Of a stretch of 64,000 nucleotides of DNA, positions 18,801 to 27,670 are shown in pieces (the first letter of the stretch is position 1; each line of letters opens with the position of its first letter). Both the position numbers and the translations under genes were made by a program. A model generated the notes under the pieces. The model was given only the letters and a program-made list of their open reading frames with translations, did no database searches and was not told where the DNA came from. The stretch comes from Bacteroidota bacterium (lineage in GTDB: Bacteria; Bacteroidota; Bacteroidia; Bacteroidales; Paludibacteraceae), in NCBI GenBank assembly GCA_023391625.1, contig JAEWAN010000034.1, positions 186,001-250,000 of the forward strand, written 5' to 3'.

Positions 18801-19592
18801 ATGGCTGTATCTGATTTTGTAATGAATAGAAAAGGGGTATTGGGTTTTCTGCATATTATCATACTTCTTTTATCTCTTTTTCTGGTAATCAGTATTTCGG
18901 TTGATACGTTCAGGAATATCCAGTTTTATACGGAAACTTGGTATCTGAAGATTCAGTTATGGATATGTTTGTTTTTTCTTTTTGACTTTTTCTTGGAGCT
19001 ATTTCTGTCTAAAAACAAATGGCGCTATTTCTGGACTCATTTTACCTTCTTACTTGTTTCCATACCTTATCTGAATATAATTAGCTTTTTTAATATTGAA
19101 TTTTCCCCAGAGGTAACTTATTTCCTTCGTTTTATCCCGTTGGTTCGGGGTGGCTATGCGTTGGTTATTGTAGTAGGGTGGATGTCATATAATAGGGCAG
19201 CGGGATTATTTATTTCTTACACCATGATGTTGCTTGCCACGGTTTATTTTTCCAGCCTTATATTTTATGTCCTTGAGCACAGCCGGAATGAACTCGTAAC
19301 TAATTACTGGGACGCTTTATGGTGGGCTTTTATGGATGTTACTACCGTAGGTTCAAATATTGTAGCGGTAACGCCAACAGGGAAAATACTTTCCGTATTA
19401 CTAGCAGCCCTTGGAATGATGATGTTTCCTATCTTTACCGTGTATGTGACCAGCCTCGTTCAGCGGGCAAACAAGGAAAAGGAAGCTTATTATGCAAAGC
19501 TTAATGAAGCAAAAGGATATTCTGCTGTTATAAATCAGGCAGTTCCGGACTCTGAAAATATAGTTGAAAATGATTCCCCGACTACAAATTAG
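18801..19592 (+). CDS. Voltage-gated-like ion channel with variant filter
   Basis: 263 residues of an integral inner-membrane protein. Hydrophobic segments lie at ~14-34, 51-70, 78-100, 118-157 and 190-220. A pore helix and filter follow at WDALWWAFMDVTTVGSN (170-186). The layout matches the six-helix voltage-gated cation-channel family, and the pore helix WWAF is typical. The filter reads TTVGSN instead of the potassium-channel TVGYG or TVGFG: Tyr-Gly is replaced by Ser-Asn at 185-186. No strong S4 arginine ladder is visible, only isolated Arg (110, 116, 132). The tail is short, soluble and acidic. Potassium selectivity should not be assumed. It is a single gene between serS and convergent pepD. 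Confidence 0.75.
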   Translation: MAVSDFVMNRKGVLGFLHIIILLLSLFLVISISVDTFRNIQFYTETWYLKIQLWICLFFLFDFFLELFLSKNKWRYFWTHFTFLLVSIPYLNIISFFNIEFSPEVTYFLRFIPLVRGGYALVIVVGWMSYNRAAGLFISYTMMLLATVYFSSLIFYVLEHSRNELVTNYWDALWWAFMDVTTVGSNIVAVTPTGKILSVLLAALGMMMFPIFTVYVTSLVQRANKEKEAYYAKLNEAKGYSAVINQAVPDSENIVENDSPTTN

Positions 19593-19638
19593 ACAAGGCA
19601 GTAGTCATTGGAATCATAGTTTGAATACAGCCTATTCT

Positions 19639-21099
19639 TTATTTTTCCGGAATCTGTGATAAAACAGCTACCAAGTAGTTCCAGAAGTTCTCTACGGATT
19701 TAATGTTGACTTTTTCGTCCGGAGAGTGGGGATGCACTATAGTGGGACCGCATGAAATCATGTCCAGGTTGGGGTAGTGACTTCCGATGATACCGCACTC
19801 CAGTCCCGCATGGATAATCATAACTTTTGCTTCTTTTCCGAACATATTGAAGTATGTATTCTTCATTGTTTGGAGTATAGAAGAATGGATGTTGGGCGAC
19901 CAACCGGGATAGCTTCCGGAAAATTCAACTTTTGCTCCGGCCAAAGTGAAAACGCTCTCTACCATTGAGCCCAGTTCTTCTTTACGTGACTCCACGGAGC
20001 TGCGAAGGAGTATGCTAATCTTTATTGTATCTCTATTCGATTTGACTATAGCTATATTTCCTGATGTTTCTACCACGTCTGGTACTTCCGGAGTATAACG
20101 AAACACTCCATTGGGACAAGCAGTTACACCGTTGATTAAGTCGTCTTGTATTTCTTCGGGAATTAATCCGGACGGCAAATCAACTTCTTCAATATCCAGA
20201 ATAATATTATCTTCTACCGTTTTAAATTCTTCTTTATATAGATTGCGGTATTCTTCTATCAGGTCAATCATATCCTGTACACCGTCTTCCGGAACGGTGA
20301 CAACAGCAAAAGCTTCCCTTGGAATGGCGTTACGCAGACTACCTCCGTCAACGGAAGCCAGTCGGGCTTCATATTCAGCCACAGCTGTTTTCAGTAAGCG
20401 GAACAGGAGTTTATTCGCGTTGGCTCGTTGCAGGTTGATGTCTATTCCTGAGTGTCCGCCTTTTAATCCGGTTAGTGAAATTTTTAATGCAATATCTCCT
20501 TCTGGTACAGGAACTTCTTTGTAACGGAAGGTAATATCAGCATCCAATCCTCCGGCACAACCTATGCATAGTTCTCCTTCTTCTTCAGAATCAAGGTTTA
20601 TTAGAATATCTCCTTTTAAAAATCCGGGTTGGAGTCCGAAAGCCCCGTACATTCCCGTTTCTTCATCTGCCGTGATAAGTACTTCCAGTGCGGGATGTGG
20701 ATGAGTAGACTGAAGTATTGCCATTGCTGTAGCTACTCCTATACCGTTATCCGCACCTAAAGTTGTGTCTTGAGCTTTAACCCATTCACCATCTATATAA
20801 GCATTGATAGGATCTTTTTCAAAATCATGAATTACATGGCTGTTTTTTTGTGGAACCATGTCCATATGTGCCTGTAGTATTACAGTTTTACGATTTTCCA
20901 TTCCCGGAGTGGCAGGTTTTCGTATTAGCACATTCCCCGCTGTGTCACGCAAGGTTTCAAGCCCAAGGGATTTTCCGAACTTTTCAAGAAAAAGACCGAT
21001 TTCTTCTTTTTTACCGGATGGTCGCGGTACACGAGTCAGGCTATAGAAATTTTCCCATAATGTTTTGGGGTTTAATTGTTGTATATCGGTAATTTTCAT
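19639..21099 (-). CDS. pepD: Aminoacyl-histidine dipeptidase, M20 family
   Basis: 486 residues. This two-zinc peptidase of family M20C cleaves Xaa-His and related dipeptides in the cytoplasm. The metal site is visible: HAHMDMVPQKN (His ligand), TLGADNGIGVA (bridging Asp), and ADEETGMYGAFGL (catalytic Glu followed by the Glu ligand). A dimerisation lid follows (~200-380). The C-terminal metal His motif is VHPHSPDEKV. Length and order match PepD. It lies 85 bases downstream of nrnA on the same strand, so co-transcription is possible. Broader peptidase T-like enzymes are excluded by the metal motif spacing. Confidence 0.93.
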   Translation of the reverse strand: MKITDIQQLNPKTLWENFYSLTRVPRPSGKKEEIGLFLEKFGKSLGLETLRDTAGNVLIRKPATPGMENRKTVILQAHMDMVPQKNSHVIHDFEKDPINAYIDGEWVKAQDTTLGADNGIGVATAMAILQSTHPHPALEVLITADEETGMYGAFGLQPGFLKGDILINLDSEEEGELCIGCAGGLDADITFRYKEVPVPEGDIALKISLTGLKGGHSGIDINLQRANANKLLFRLLKTAVAEYEARLASVDGGSLRNAIPREAFAVVTVPEDGVQDMIDLIEEYRNLYKEEFKTVEDNIILDIEEVDLPSGLIPEEIQDDLINGVTACPNGVFRYTPEVPDVVETSGNIAIVKSNRDTIKISILLRSSVESRKEELGSMVESVFTLAGAKVEFSGSYPGWSPNIHSSILQTMKNTYFNMFGKEAKVMIIHAGLECGIIGSHYPNLDMISCGPTIVHPHSPDEKVNIKSVENFWNYLVAVLSQIPEK

Positions 21100-21184
21100 A
21101 TTCTTAATTGTTACGGATTTTGTAAAATTATTTTATTTTGTGTAAGTCAAATTATATGGTTGAAAACTGGTAACTCTAACTTGA

Positions 21185-22240
21185 TTACATATTGCTCTCT
21201 GAATCTTCGTCAGATATTTCCAGGTAATTTACATAGTTAGGCAGCGCTTTGGTAAATATGCTTACGGCTTCTTTTAGAGTTGTGTAACTTTCTCCTCCGG
21301 CTGCGTTCAGATGTCCACCTCCATTAAAAATTTCAGCTGCAAATTTGTTGGCGGGGAAAGTGCCCTGTGAGCGGAATGAAATTTTTATTTTATCGGTGTC
21401 TTCACGCATTAAAACCGAAAATATAACTCCGTCGATAGAAAGCGGAACATTCACAATTCCCTCCGTATCGCCCGGTTTATAGTCAAATCGCTCCAGTTCG
21501 TCCTGAGTGATTGTGATTAATGCCGCTTTGTTATTGGGGAATAATTTCATTTTGCGATATATCGCAAAAGCATTCAGCTTGGTTCTGCCAAGAGAGTTAT
21601 TATTGAATACTTTGCGGTAAATATCGTCTTTATCCACTCCCAGTTTTATCAGTTCGGCAACAATGGTATATATTTCCGGATGATTGGAGTTGTATGCAAA
21701 TCCTCCGGTATCTGTCATCATACCTGTAAGGATACATTGCCCGCATTCCAGGCTGATATGTTCAAAATGTCCCATTCGGCATATAGTGCGGAATATCAGT
21801 TCACTGGTAGATGATATTTCCGGATAGGATATGATAATCTGGGCAAAATTTTCAGGAAATAAATGGTGATCTATCAGTATCTTGGGAGCTTTGGTATTTA
21901 CCACCGCTTTTTCCATTTTTTCCAGACGTTTAGTCGTGTTAAAATCTAACGCAAATATAAGGTCAGCAGCTTCTAAAACCTCCTGAGCCTGCGCTTTGGC
22001 ATGTTCGTATACAATGATATTTTTTGCACCAGGCATCCATGACAGGAAACCTGGAAATGCTGTGGGGACAATTATGTTAGTTTCCTTCCCCAGCCCTTCT
22101 AAATAATGCCACAAAGCCAGTGAAGAACCAATAGCATCCCCATCGGGACCTACGTGGCTTACAATAGCAATTTTTTCTTTTATGTTTATAGCTTCACGTA
22201 CTCTGCTGATCAGATCTTCTGCAATGATTTTTGATAACAT
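21185..22240 (-). CDS. nrnA: DHH-DHHA1 oligoribonuclease / pAp phosphatase (NrnA-like)
   Basis: 351 residues. The N-terminal DHH domain has SHVGPDGDAIGS (His29, Asp33, Asp35), ALDFNTTKR and the DHH motif LIDHHLFPENF. The DHHA1 domain ends with the substrate-binding motif GGGHLNAAGG (~314-323). In characterised NrnA enzymes these groups bind Mn2+ and degrade short RNA or convert pAp to AMP. Some close relatives cleave cyclic di-AMP breakdown products (pApA), which is interesting because a putative cyclic-di-AMP phosphodiesterase is encoded at 50620. It is upstream of pepD and downstream of comEC on the same strand, with a 243-base gap from comEC. Confidence 0.9.
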   Translation of the reverse strand: MLSKIIAEDLISRVREAINIKEKIAIVSHVGPDGDAIGSSLALWHYLEGLGKETNIIVPTAFPGFLSWMPGAKNIIVYEHAKAQAQEVLEAADLIFALDFNTTKRLEKMEKAVVNTKAPKILIDHHLFPENFAQIIISYPEISSTSELIFRTICRMGHFEHISLECGQCILTGMMTDTGGFAYNSNHPEIYTIVAELIKLGVDKDDIYRKVFNNNSLGRTKLNAFAIYRKMKLFPNNKAALITITQDELERFDYKPGDTEGIVNVPLSIDGVIFSVLMREDTDKIKISFRSQGTFPANKFAAEIFNGGGHLNAAGGESYTTLKEAVSIFTKALPNYVNYLEISDEDSESNM

Positions 22241-22483
22241 GTGCCTTGGGGTTATTTAGTTGATGAATAGTATGTATTGATATACGTAGATTTTATTAGT
22301 ACTTCTAATGCAAATATAATAAAATTTGCCAAGACAAGAACAGAATACCAAGAATCAAGTAATGACTTTATAAAATGGATATGTTTGTTTATGGAACTGT
22401 GATACGGATTACACAAAAAGAATATAAGCGCTTGTTGAGAGCTTACAACAGATATTAGGCTTCCGCTATGGAAATAAAATGCT

Positions 22484-24535
22484 TTACGGAATGTTGAGAA
22501 TGAAAGGGCCTTGTTCTCGTATGTCGTGAAAATGAATATTGTTTTCGCGGCAATATGACCGGATGTTATTTATGTACCAGGGGGCTATGCTTTTGTCTGC
22601 AATAATGGTATCTGCCTTGATAAATCCGGATATTTTATTTATGTCCGGTTTTATGCGATTCCCGATAATCAGATAGTTTATACGGGTGGGATGGGTGCTG
22701 TTGGAAAACTCAGTTTGCATTTTTTCCGGTAGGATCAATATCTTTTTCCCATGAAAAGAAAGAAAGTCTCCTTGAATATGTTTTGTGCTTAGAATATCAA
22801 TAGGAGGTTTTATTTTATTTTTATTCCAATGCCGGGAAGCAATACGGGTTAAATCTTCAGGATTTGTGCTGTATATATAATTTTGCCTGCCGTTTTGGAA
22901 ACTGATGTGGGTTTCTCTGTTGCTTTCGTATACGGTGATTGCTTTGGTAACAGACGTTTGGTATGACGTGTATGCACTTATACTTAGAATGAGCAAGAGG
23001 CAGAGTAGTCCGTTAAAAAGGGTGTAAAATTTTTTTCGGTGAAAGTAGCCAGCGAAAAAGATGATAGCGAAAAATGCCAATAAAACTTGTATCTGATTGA
23101 AAGCAATTGTGGAAACAGCTCCGGGTAATTGTTCTATTTGTTCTGTGATAGTGTTTAGTAACCAGAGCAGCTTTTGTAAGATAAAGGCGAAGAAGGCAGC
23201 TAAATATGGAATGTATGAGAAAATAATCAGTGCAATAGCCAGATATATAATAAAGGTTACTAAAGGAATGGCAAATAGATTGGTTATAAGGAAATAATTA
23301 GGAAAAGACTGAAAATAATACAATATGAGCGGAGCAGTACCTAATTGTGCCGCAATAGAAACGGCTGTCAGGTTCCACACCCGGTTCCATATTTTGTTCT
23401 GGAAGATAAATAGGGCTGCTATGCGGGGTTGAAAATATACAATGCTTACAACTGCCATATAGCTTAACTGAAATCCGACATTAAATAAAAGGTTGGGATT
23501 TATTAAAAGCATTATGAAGGCAGATAAACAAATGGTGTTATATATCTGTGGATTCCGGTTGGATATTGTGCCTATAGCTACGAATGAAAACATAAGGGTG
23601 GCACGCATGGTGGAGGGTGCAAGTCCGGTAATAAAAGCATATCCCCACAGAAACAGGATGATTAAAATTGTTTTTAATATGTTTTGTTTGTCTGATTTCA
23701 GAAAACTTAAAAGAAAAGTCAGGATTACGTAAATAATGCCGACATGCAAGCCGCTAACGGCCAAGATATGGGCTATCCCTGCATTATTGTAACTTTCCCT
23801 TAAATCGGTGGGTATATCGTCGGTATAACCTAATGTAAGGGCGCTTAGTACGGCAAATTCATTGCCGGTAATTCCCGCCTGATGGTATCTGTCGAGTAAA
23901 ATATTTCTGTATTTTCCGGCATAACGTGTCAGAGAGAATTTATTATCGTATTCCGTGATTTCCCAGTCGGAAGTACGAAGGTAGGCACTGCCTTGGGCTC
24001 CCTGTGCTTGTAAATAGGCTTTGAAATCAAAAGATTCCGGATTCCTGTCTTTCCGAGGGGTACGGAAAGATGTATTTACCACTAATTTATCACCGGATAA
24101 CAATGTAGCTGCAAGGCTGTCTTTTTGTAAGTAAACATATACATTTCCGGAAGAGCTGCTTTCTTTTTCGTTGGTATAACGTTTTAGAACACGTGCTTTG
24201 CATGCAAATGATCGTGATTTAGCGATAGGGTTTTCCGTTAGTTCTATTAGAAATAAGTCTTTTTGGTCTGGATGGGTCAGCCGGCTTTTGGTATCCGATG
24301 TATATGAAAGGAAGTAGGAGAGTAGTGTGAAGAAGATGAAATATCCGCATCCGGAAAACCAACGGTTTTTGTAGGATGAAAACCGGGTAATGTGGGAGAG
24401 AATAATCAATATCAGGGATACAACCAGTGGAATGGATAACACCCAAAGAGGAAACTTCCAATATTGAAATAGGAGAATTCCTGCGATTACCGGAAGCAAC
24501 AAACGGAAAAAAGGGGTTCGTTGCAGGAAAAGCAT
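22484..24535 (-). CDS. ComEC/Rec2-type competence membrane protein, reduced C-terminus
   Basis: 683 residues. The N-terminal region (~1-180) has two or three membrane helices and an OB-like DUF4131 domain. The competence core (~215-510) has many helices and the motif AHILAVSGLHVGIIYVIL, the best ComEC signature. The C-terminal ~145 residues are soluble and correspond to the usual metallo-beta-lactamase domain, but the HxHxDH motif is missing. DNA transport across the inner membrane is the expected role if the protein works as in classical systems. It follows rpe after only 2 bases, so the two are co-transcribed. The missing motif is common in Bacteroidota and does not by itself show a broken gene. 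Confidence 0.85.
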   Translation of the reverse strand: MLFLQRTPFFRLLLPVIAGILLFQYWKFPLWVLSIPLVVSLILIILSHITRFSSYKNRWFSGCGYFIFFTLLSYFLSYTSDTKSRLTHPDQKDLFLIELTENPIAKSRSFACKARVLKRYTNEKESSSSGNVYVYLQKDSLAATLLSGDKLVVNTSFRTPRKDRNPESFDFKAYLQAQGAQGSAYLRTSDWEITEYDNKFSLTRYAGKYRNILLDRYHQAGITGNEFAVLSALTLGYTDDIPTDLRESYNNAGIAHILAVSGLHVGIIYVILTFLLSFLKSDKQNILKTILIILFLWGYAFITGLAPSTMRATLMFSFVAIGTISNRNPQIYNTICLSAFIMLLINPNLLFNVGFQLSYMAVVSIVYFQPRIAALFIFQNKIWNRVWNLTAVSIAAQLGTAPLILYYFQSFPNYFLITNLFAIPLVTFIIYLAIALIIFSYIPYLAAFFAFILQKLLWLLNTITEQIEQLPGAVSTIAFNQIQVLLAFFAIIFFAGYFHRKKFYTLFNGLLCLLLILSISAYTSYQTSVTKAITVYESNRETHISFQNGRQNYIYSTNPEDLTRIASRHWNKNKIKPPIDILSTKHIQGDFLSFHGKKILILPEKMQTEFSNSTHPTRINYLIIGNRIKPDINKISGFIKADTIIADKSIAPWYINNIRSYCRENNIHFHDIREQGPFILNIP

Positions 24536-24537
24536 AT

Positions 24538-25188
24538 TTATATATTTTTCATAGTCCGGATTGTTTCTATCGGATCTTTTGAATTGAATACAGCACTACC
24601 GGCTACAGCTACATCTGCTCCGTTGTCGAATACTGATTTTATATTATTTAAATTTACTCCTCCGTCCACTTCGATAAGACAATTCGGATTTTTTTCATTA
24701 ATAATGTTTTTGAGTTCTTTTATGCGGTCATAACTGGCTTCAATGAATTTTTGCCCGCCATAACCGGCAAATACGCTCATCAGTAATACCATGTCTACTT
24801 TATCTACATATTTTTCCAGCACTCGCACGGGTAAATCCGGATTAATGGTAATAGCCGGGCGCATGCCATGTTCTCTGATCATATCTATGACTTTTTCCGG
24901 TTCGTTGGTTGTTTCATAGTGGAATGTAAGTATATCGGCACCGCTTTTAGCGAACCGTTCTACATATTGTTCCGGGTTACTGATCATTATATGAACATCC
25001 AATAGCTTGGTACAGTGTCTTTTGACAGCTTCTATAATAGGAAATCCAAATGAGATGTTAGGCACAAAAACGCCATCCATAATATCAATGTGCAGCCAAT
25101 CCGCTTCACTTTTATTTATCATTTCACATACAGATTGTAAATTACTGAAGTCTGCTGACAATATGGATGGTGATATTATACGTTTCAT
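24538..25188 (-). CDS. rpe: Ribulose-phosphate 3-epimerase
   Basis: 216 residues of a TIM barrel. It interconverts ribulose-5-phosphate and xylulose-5-phosphate in the pentose phosphate pathway. Family motifs: ISPSILSADFSNL at the N-terminus, DWLHIDIMDGVFVPNISFG (metal-binding His and Asp), LDVHIMISNPEQY (second His), and LIEVDGGVNLNNI with the catalytic Asp. Length is normal. It is first in a minus-strand pair with comEC (2-base gap). The start at 25188 is directly followed by the conserved N-terminus and no other start fits. Confidence 0.96.
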   Translation of the reverse strand: MKRIISPSILSADFSNLQSVCEMINKSEADWLHIDIMDGVFVPNISFGFPIIEAVKRHCTKLLDVHIMISNPEQYVERFAKSGADILTFHYETTNEPEKVIDMIREHGMRPAITINPDLPVRVLEKYVDKVDMVLLMSVFAGYGGQKFIEASYDRIKELKNIINEKNPNCLIEVDGGVNLNNIKSVFDNGADVAVAGSAVFNSKDPIETIRTMKNI

Positions 25189-25341
25189 CTCTTGAATATC
25201 TTAAAAAATGTTTAGTTTTTTATCCCAGTTAATATGTATAATGTTGTTATACTGTGTTTTATGAATAGGGAACCTATGCTCTCTATTTTTTGCAATGTTC
25301 GTTAATTTTTGGCAGATATGCAAGTATTTGTTTTTTATTGT

Positions 25342-25372
25342 TTTGTAATAATTTCATATGTGAGTAACTTTG
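25342..25372 (+). promoter_or_regulatory. Consensus Bacteroidota promoter for acetyltransferase gene
   Basis: TTTG at 25342-25345 and TAACTTTG at 25365-25372 are separated by 19 bases, a perfect match to the Bacteroidota housekeeping promoter. Transcription would start ~7 bases later, about 16 bases before the ATG at 25395. Confidence 0.8.
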
Positions 25373-25394
25373 TGAAAAATTAGAGCTAAGGTTG

Positions 25395-25940
25395 ATGAAT
25401 AAAGTATACCGTATAACCCATATCGAAGACAAATTCTATCTGGAATTTCACAATTTGTATTCAGTTTCTTTCCCTGTTTTTGAGTTGCGTGACAAGCAGC
25501 AACAGATAGAGGCGTTGAACAATGAAAAATATCATTTGGATTGTTTCCTGGATGAATCAGGAGAGAATCTGGAGGCTTTTATAGCATATTGGAGTTTTGA
25601 TGATTATATTTATATTGAACATCTGGCTGTGAATGTGAATTTACGGGGAAAGAATATCGGATCAACAATTCTGAGCCGTTTCTTGAAATCTACATCTAAA
25701 AAAGTCATACTGGAAATAGATCCTCTGGTTGACGAAATTTCAAAAAAGAGATATGGCTTTTATCGTAAACTGGGATTCGTTGTCAATGAATATGAACATT
25801 TTCATCCGGCTTATAACCAAGCTTATAGGCCTCATAAATTGCTGGTTCTTTCATATCCTGTACAGATACAGGCAGACCGTTATCATGTGTTTTATGATGA
25901 TTTATGCCGGGTCGTAATGTCCGGAGATAATTTACATTAA
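25395..25940 (+). CDS. GNAT-family N-acetyltransferase
   Basis: 181 residues from the ATG at 25395; a TTG three bases earlier is in frame but unlikely. The acetyl-CoA loop LAVNVNLRGKNIGSTILSRF (~78-97) has the GNAT pattern R-G-x-x-I-G. After it come the beta4-strand and the aromatic stretch YGFYRKLGFVVNEYEHFHPA. It is a small cytoplasmic acetyltransferase; the substrate is unknown, and the C-terminal region is not a well-known GNAT subtype. It has its own consensus promoter and its last 9 bases overlap the end of the convergent cardiolipin synthase gene. Confidence 0.85.
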   Translation: MNKVYRITHIEDKFYLEFHNLYSVSFPVFELRDKQQQIEALNNEKYHLDCFLDESGENLEAFIAYWSFDDYIYIEHLAVNVNLRGKNIGSTILSRFLKSTSKKVILEIDPLVDEISKKRYGFYRKLGFVVNEYEHFHPAYNQAYRPHKLLVLSYPVQIQADRYHVFYDDLCRVVMSGDNLH

Positions 25941-27374
25941 TGGGGCGAAAAGCCTCATGAAAGATTCCAGCATCTTTTTCCATGCTGGGCGTTTTTCAAA
26001 TTCCTCCAATAGAATTTCTTTGCAGCCTTGCAGGTCTTCCATGAAAATGGCTTTGTTTTCCAGAGCTATGTTGGGATCATACATATAACAATTCAGTTCA
26101 AAGCTGGCTTCAAAACTACGGAAGTCCATATTGGTGGAACCAATCATTGAAACATAGTCGTCGGACACGATTGTTTTTGCATGGATAAACTTTGTCTGAT
26201 GTTCATATATACGCATTCCGGCAGCCAGCAAGCCTTCGTAATACGAACGTGCAGCTGGGTCTACATAGGGGGAGTCTGATGTTTTGGATACCATTAGCCT
26301 TACGTCTATGCCGGATAATACGGCCGACTGTAAGGCCTGCAGTAATGATTCGGTAGGGAGGAAATAAGGGGTTTGTATGTATATGTAACGTTTACTTTCA
26401 ATAATCATTCTTATTATTGTCTGTAAAAGGTTGTGATAGGGGAGGTCTGGTCCTCCGGAAACAATCTGCATGAGATTGTCTGAATAAATTTTTGCCGGTG
26501 GAAAATAGTTTGCATAATCGGTAATATCCGATTCTCCTGAAGAATACCAGTCTGTTATGAAATTGGCTTGCAGTCCATATACCCCTTGTCCTTTTATGCG
26601 TAAATGAGTATCCCGCCAATGTGGATCTTTGGCATACACGTTACCTATATTCATTCCCCCGACATAGCCTATTTCTCCGTCGATGATTACCACCTTTCGG
26701 TGGTTCCGGTAGTTGATTGTCCTTCTGATTCTGGGCAATGATATTTTTAAAAAAGGACATACTTTCACGCCACTTTTCTCCATTTCAAGATAAAATTTAG
26801 CCGGAACGGTTATATTGGCTATATTTTCATATATGAAACGCACTTCAACGCCTTCAGCCGCTTTTTCCATCAGGATTTTCTTTATTTCCTTACCGGTTTC
26901 GTCTTTGTTAAAGAGAAAATATTCCATATGGATGTGATGCCGGGCATTTTTGAGATCCTGAATCAAAGCATTAAACTTTTGTTCACCTCTATTCATGATT
27001 TCTATATCGCTGCCATACAACACCCAGCCGTTTTCACTTTGTAAAGCCAGATTCATCAGGTTATGATAGGATTCAGGGACTTTTTGCGTATTGTTTTTAA
27101 TGGACTTTAGGGAAGGTAATTGGAAGTCCACCGTTTTATGCCTTTTTTTGAAATATTTTTTTCGTTGTGTATCTTGTCCTAATACGTAATAGAGAATAAG
27201 GCCCAATACCGGAATGAAGTTAAGAATCAATACCCACGCCAATGTTTTGATGGGATTTTGGTTTTCTGTAATGACAACAATAATGGTTCCTAAAACCGTC
27301 AGGACATACGCTATATAGATGATTGATCTTATAACTGAAATTGGTTCCACTGATAGTTGGATTAATAGATACAT
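25932..27374 (-). CDS. cls: Cardiolipin synthase, phospholipase D type
   Basis: 480 residues. Two N-terminal membrane helices (~14-36 and 45-65) anchor it in the inner membrane. Two HKD catalytic motifs are present: HRKVVIIDGEIGYVGGMN (~226-243) and HAKTIVSDDYVSMIGSTNMD (~403-422). The enzyme joins two phosphatidylglycerols into cardiolipin and glycerol. Domain layout and length match bacterial ClsA-type enzymes. A -7 box lies just 12 bases upstream of the ATG, so the leader should be very short. The stop overlaps the convergent GNAT gene by 9 bases. Confidence 0.93.
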   Translation of the reverse strand: MYLLIQLSVEPISVIRSIIYIAYVLTVLGTIIVVITENQNPIKTLAWVLILNFIPVLGLILYYVLGQDTQRKKYFKKRHKTVDFQLPSLKSIKNNTQKVPESYHNLMNLALQSENGWVLYGSDIEIMNRGEQKFNALIQDLKNARHHIHMEYFLFNKDETGKEIKKILMEKAAEGVEVRFIYENIANITVPAKFYLEMEKSGVKVCPFLKISLPRIRRTINYRNHRKVVIIDGEIGYVGGMNIGNVYAKDPHWRDTHLRIKGQGVYGLQANFITDWYSSGESDITDYANYFPPAKIYSDNLMQIVSGGPDLPYHNLLQTIIRMIIESKRYIYIQTPYFLPTESLLQALQSAVLSGIDVRLMVSKTSDSPYVDPAARSYYEGLLAAGMRIYEHQTKFIHAKTIVSDDYVSMIGSTNMDFRSFEASFELNCYMYDPNIALENKAIFMEDLQGCKEILLEEFEKRPAWKKMLESFMRLFAPLM

Positions 27375-27385
27375 ACTTTGTATCG

Positions 27386-27393
27386 CAAAAATA
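27386..27393 (-). promoter_or_regulatory. Candidate -7 box for cls
   Basis: TATTTTTG on the minus strand matches TAnnTTTG and lies 12 bases from the ATG at 27374. No convincing -33 element was seen. Confidence 0.45.
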
Positions 27394-27609
27394 ATGGATA
27401 TTAGTAATAAAGAGTAACTTTGATCGTTCTTTTTATTTATTTTTCAAGAAGACTTGCCAATTTATTAGCTATAACAGTTATTTCTCTCAAAAGTTTTAGA
27501 GGTTTTTTAGTCCGTATTAAAATAAAGATGTAATAGTATGGTTTCGGTGGAATATTAAGCTTGGTACTATGATATGTTTTTAAGCTAGTATAGGTGGATT
27601 ATAAAAACA

Positions 27610-27649
27610 AAAAACGAATAAGCGATGTAGAATTCACTTATCCGTTTTT
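27610..27649 (-). terminator. Hairpin terminator after trxB
   Basis: A 15-bp imperfect stem (two mismatches) pairs AAAAACGAATAAGCG with CACTTATCCGTTTTT. It lies 22 bases after the trxB stop, and the minus-strand transcript ends in a U-rich run. The A/T-rich ends could make it bidirectional. Confidence 0.7.
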
Positions 27650-27670
27650 CTGTTTTATGTAATGCTTTAT

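Noticed and set aside
27375..27609. Small gene in the trxB-cls gap
   Set aside because: No open frame with a plausible start; the only structure is the trxB terminator and the cls promoter.
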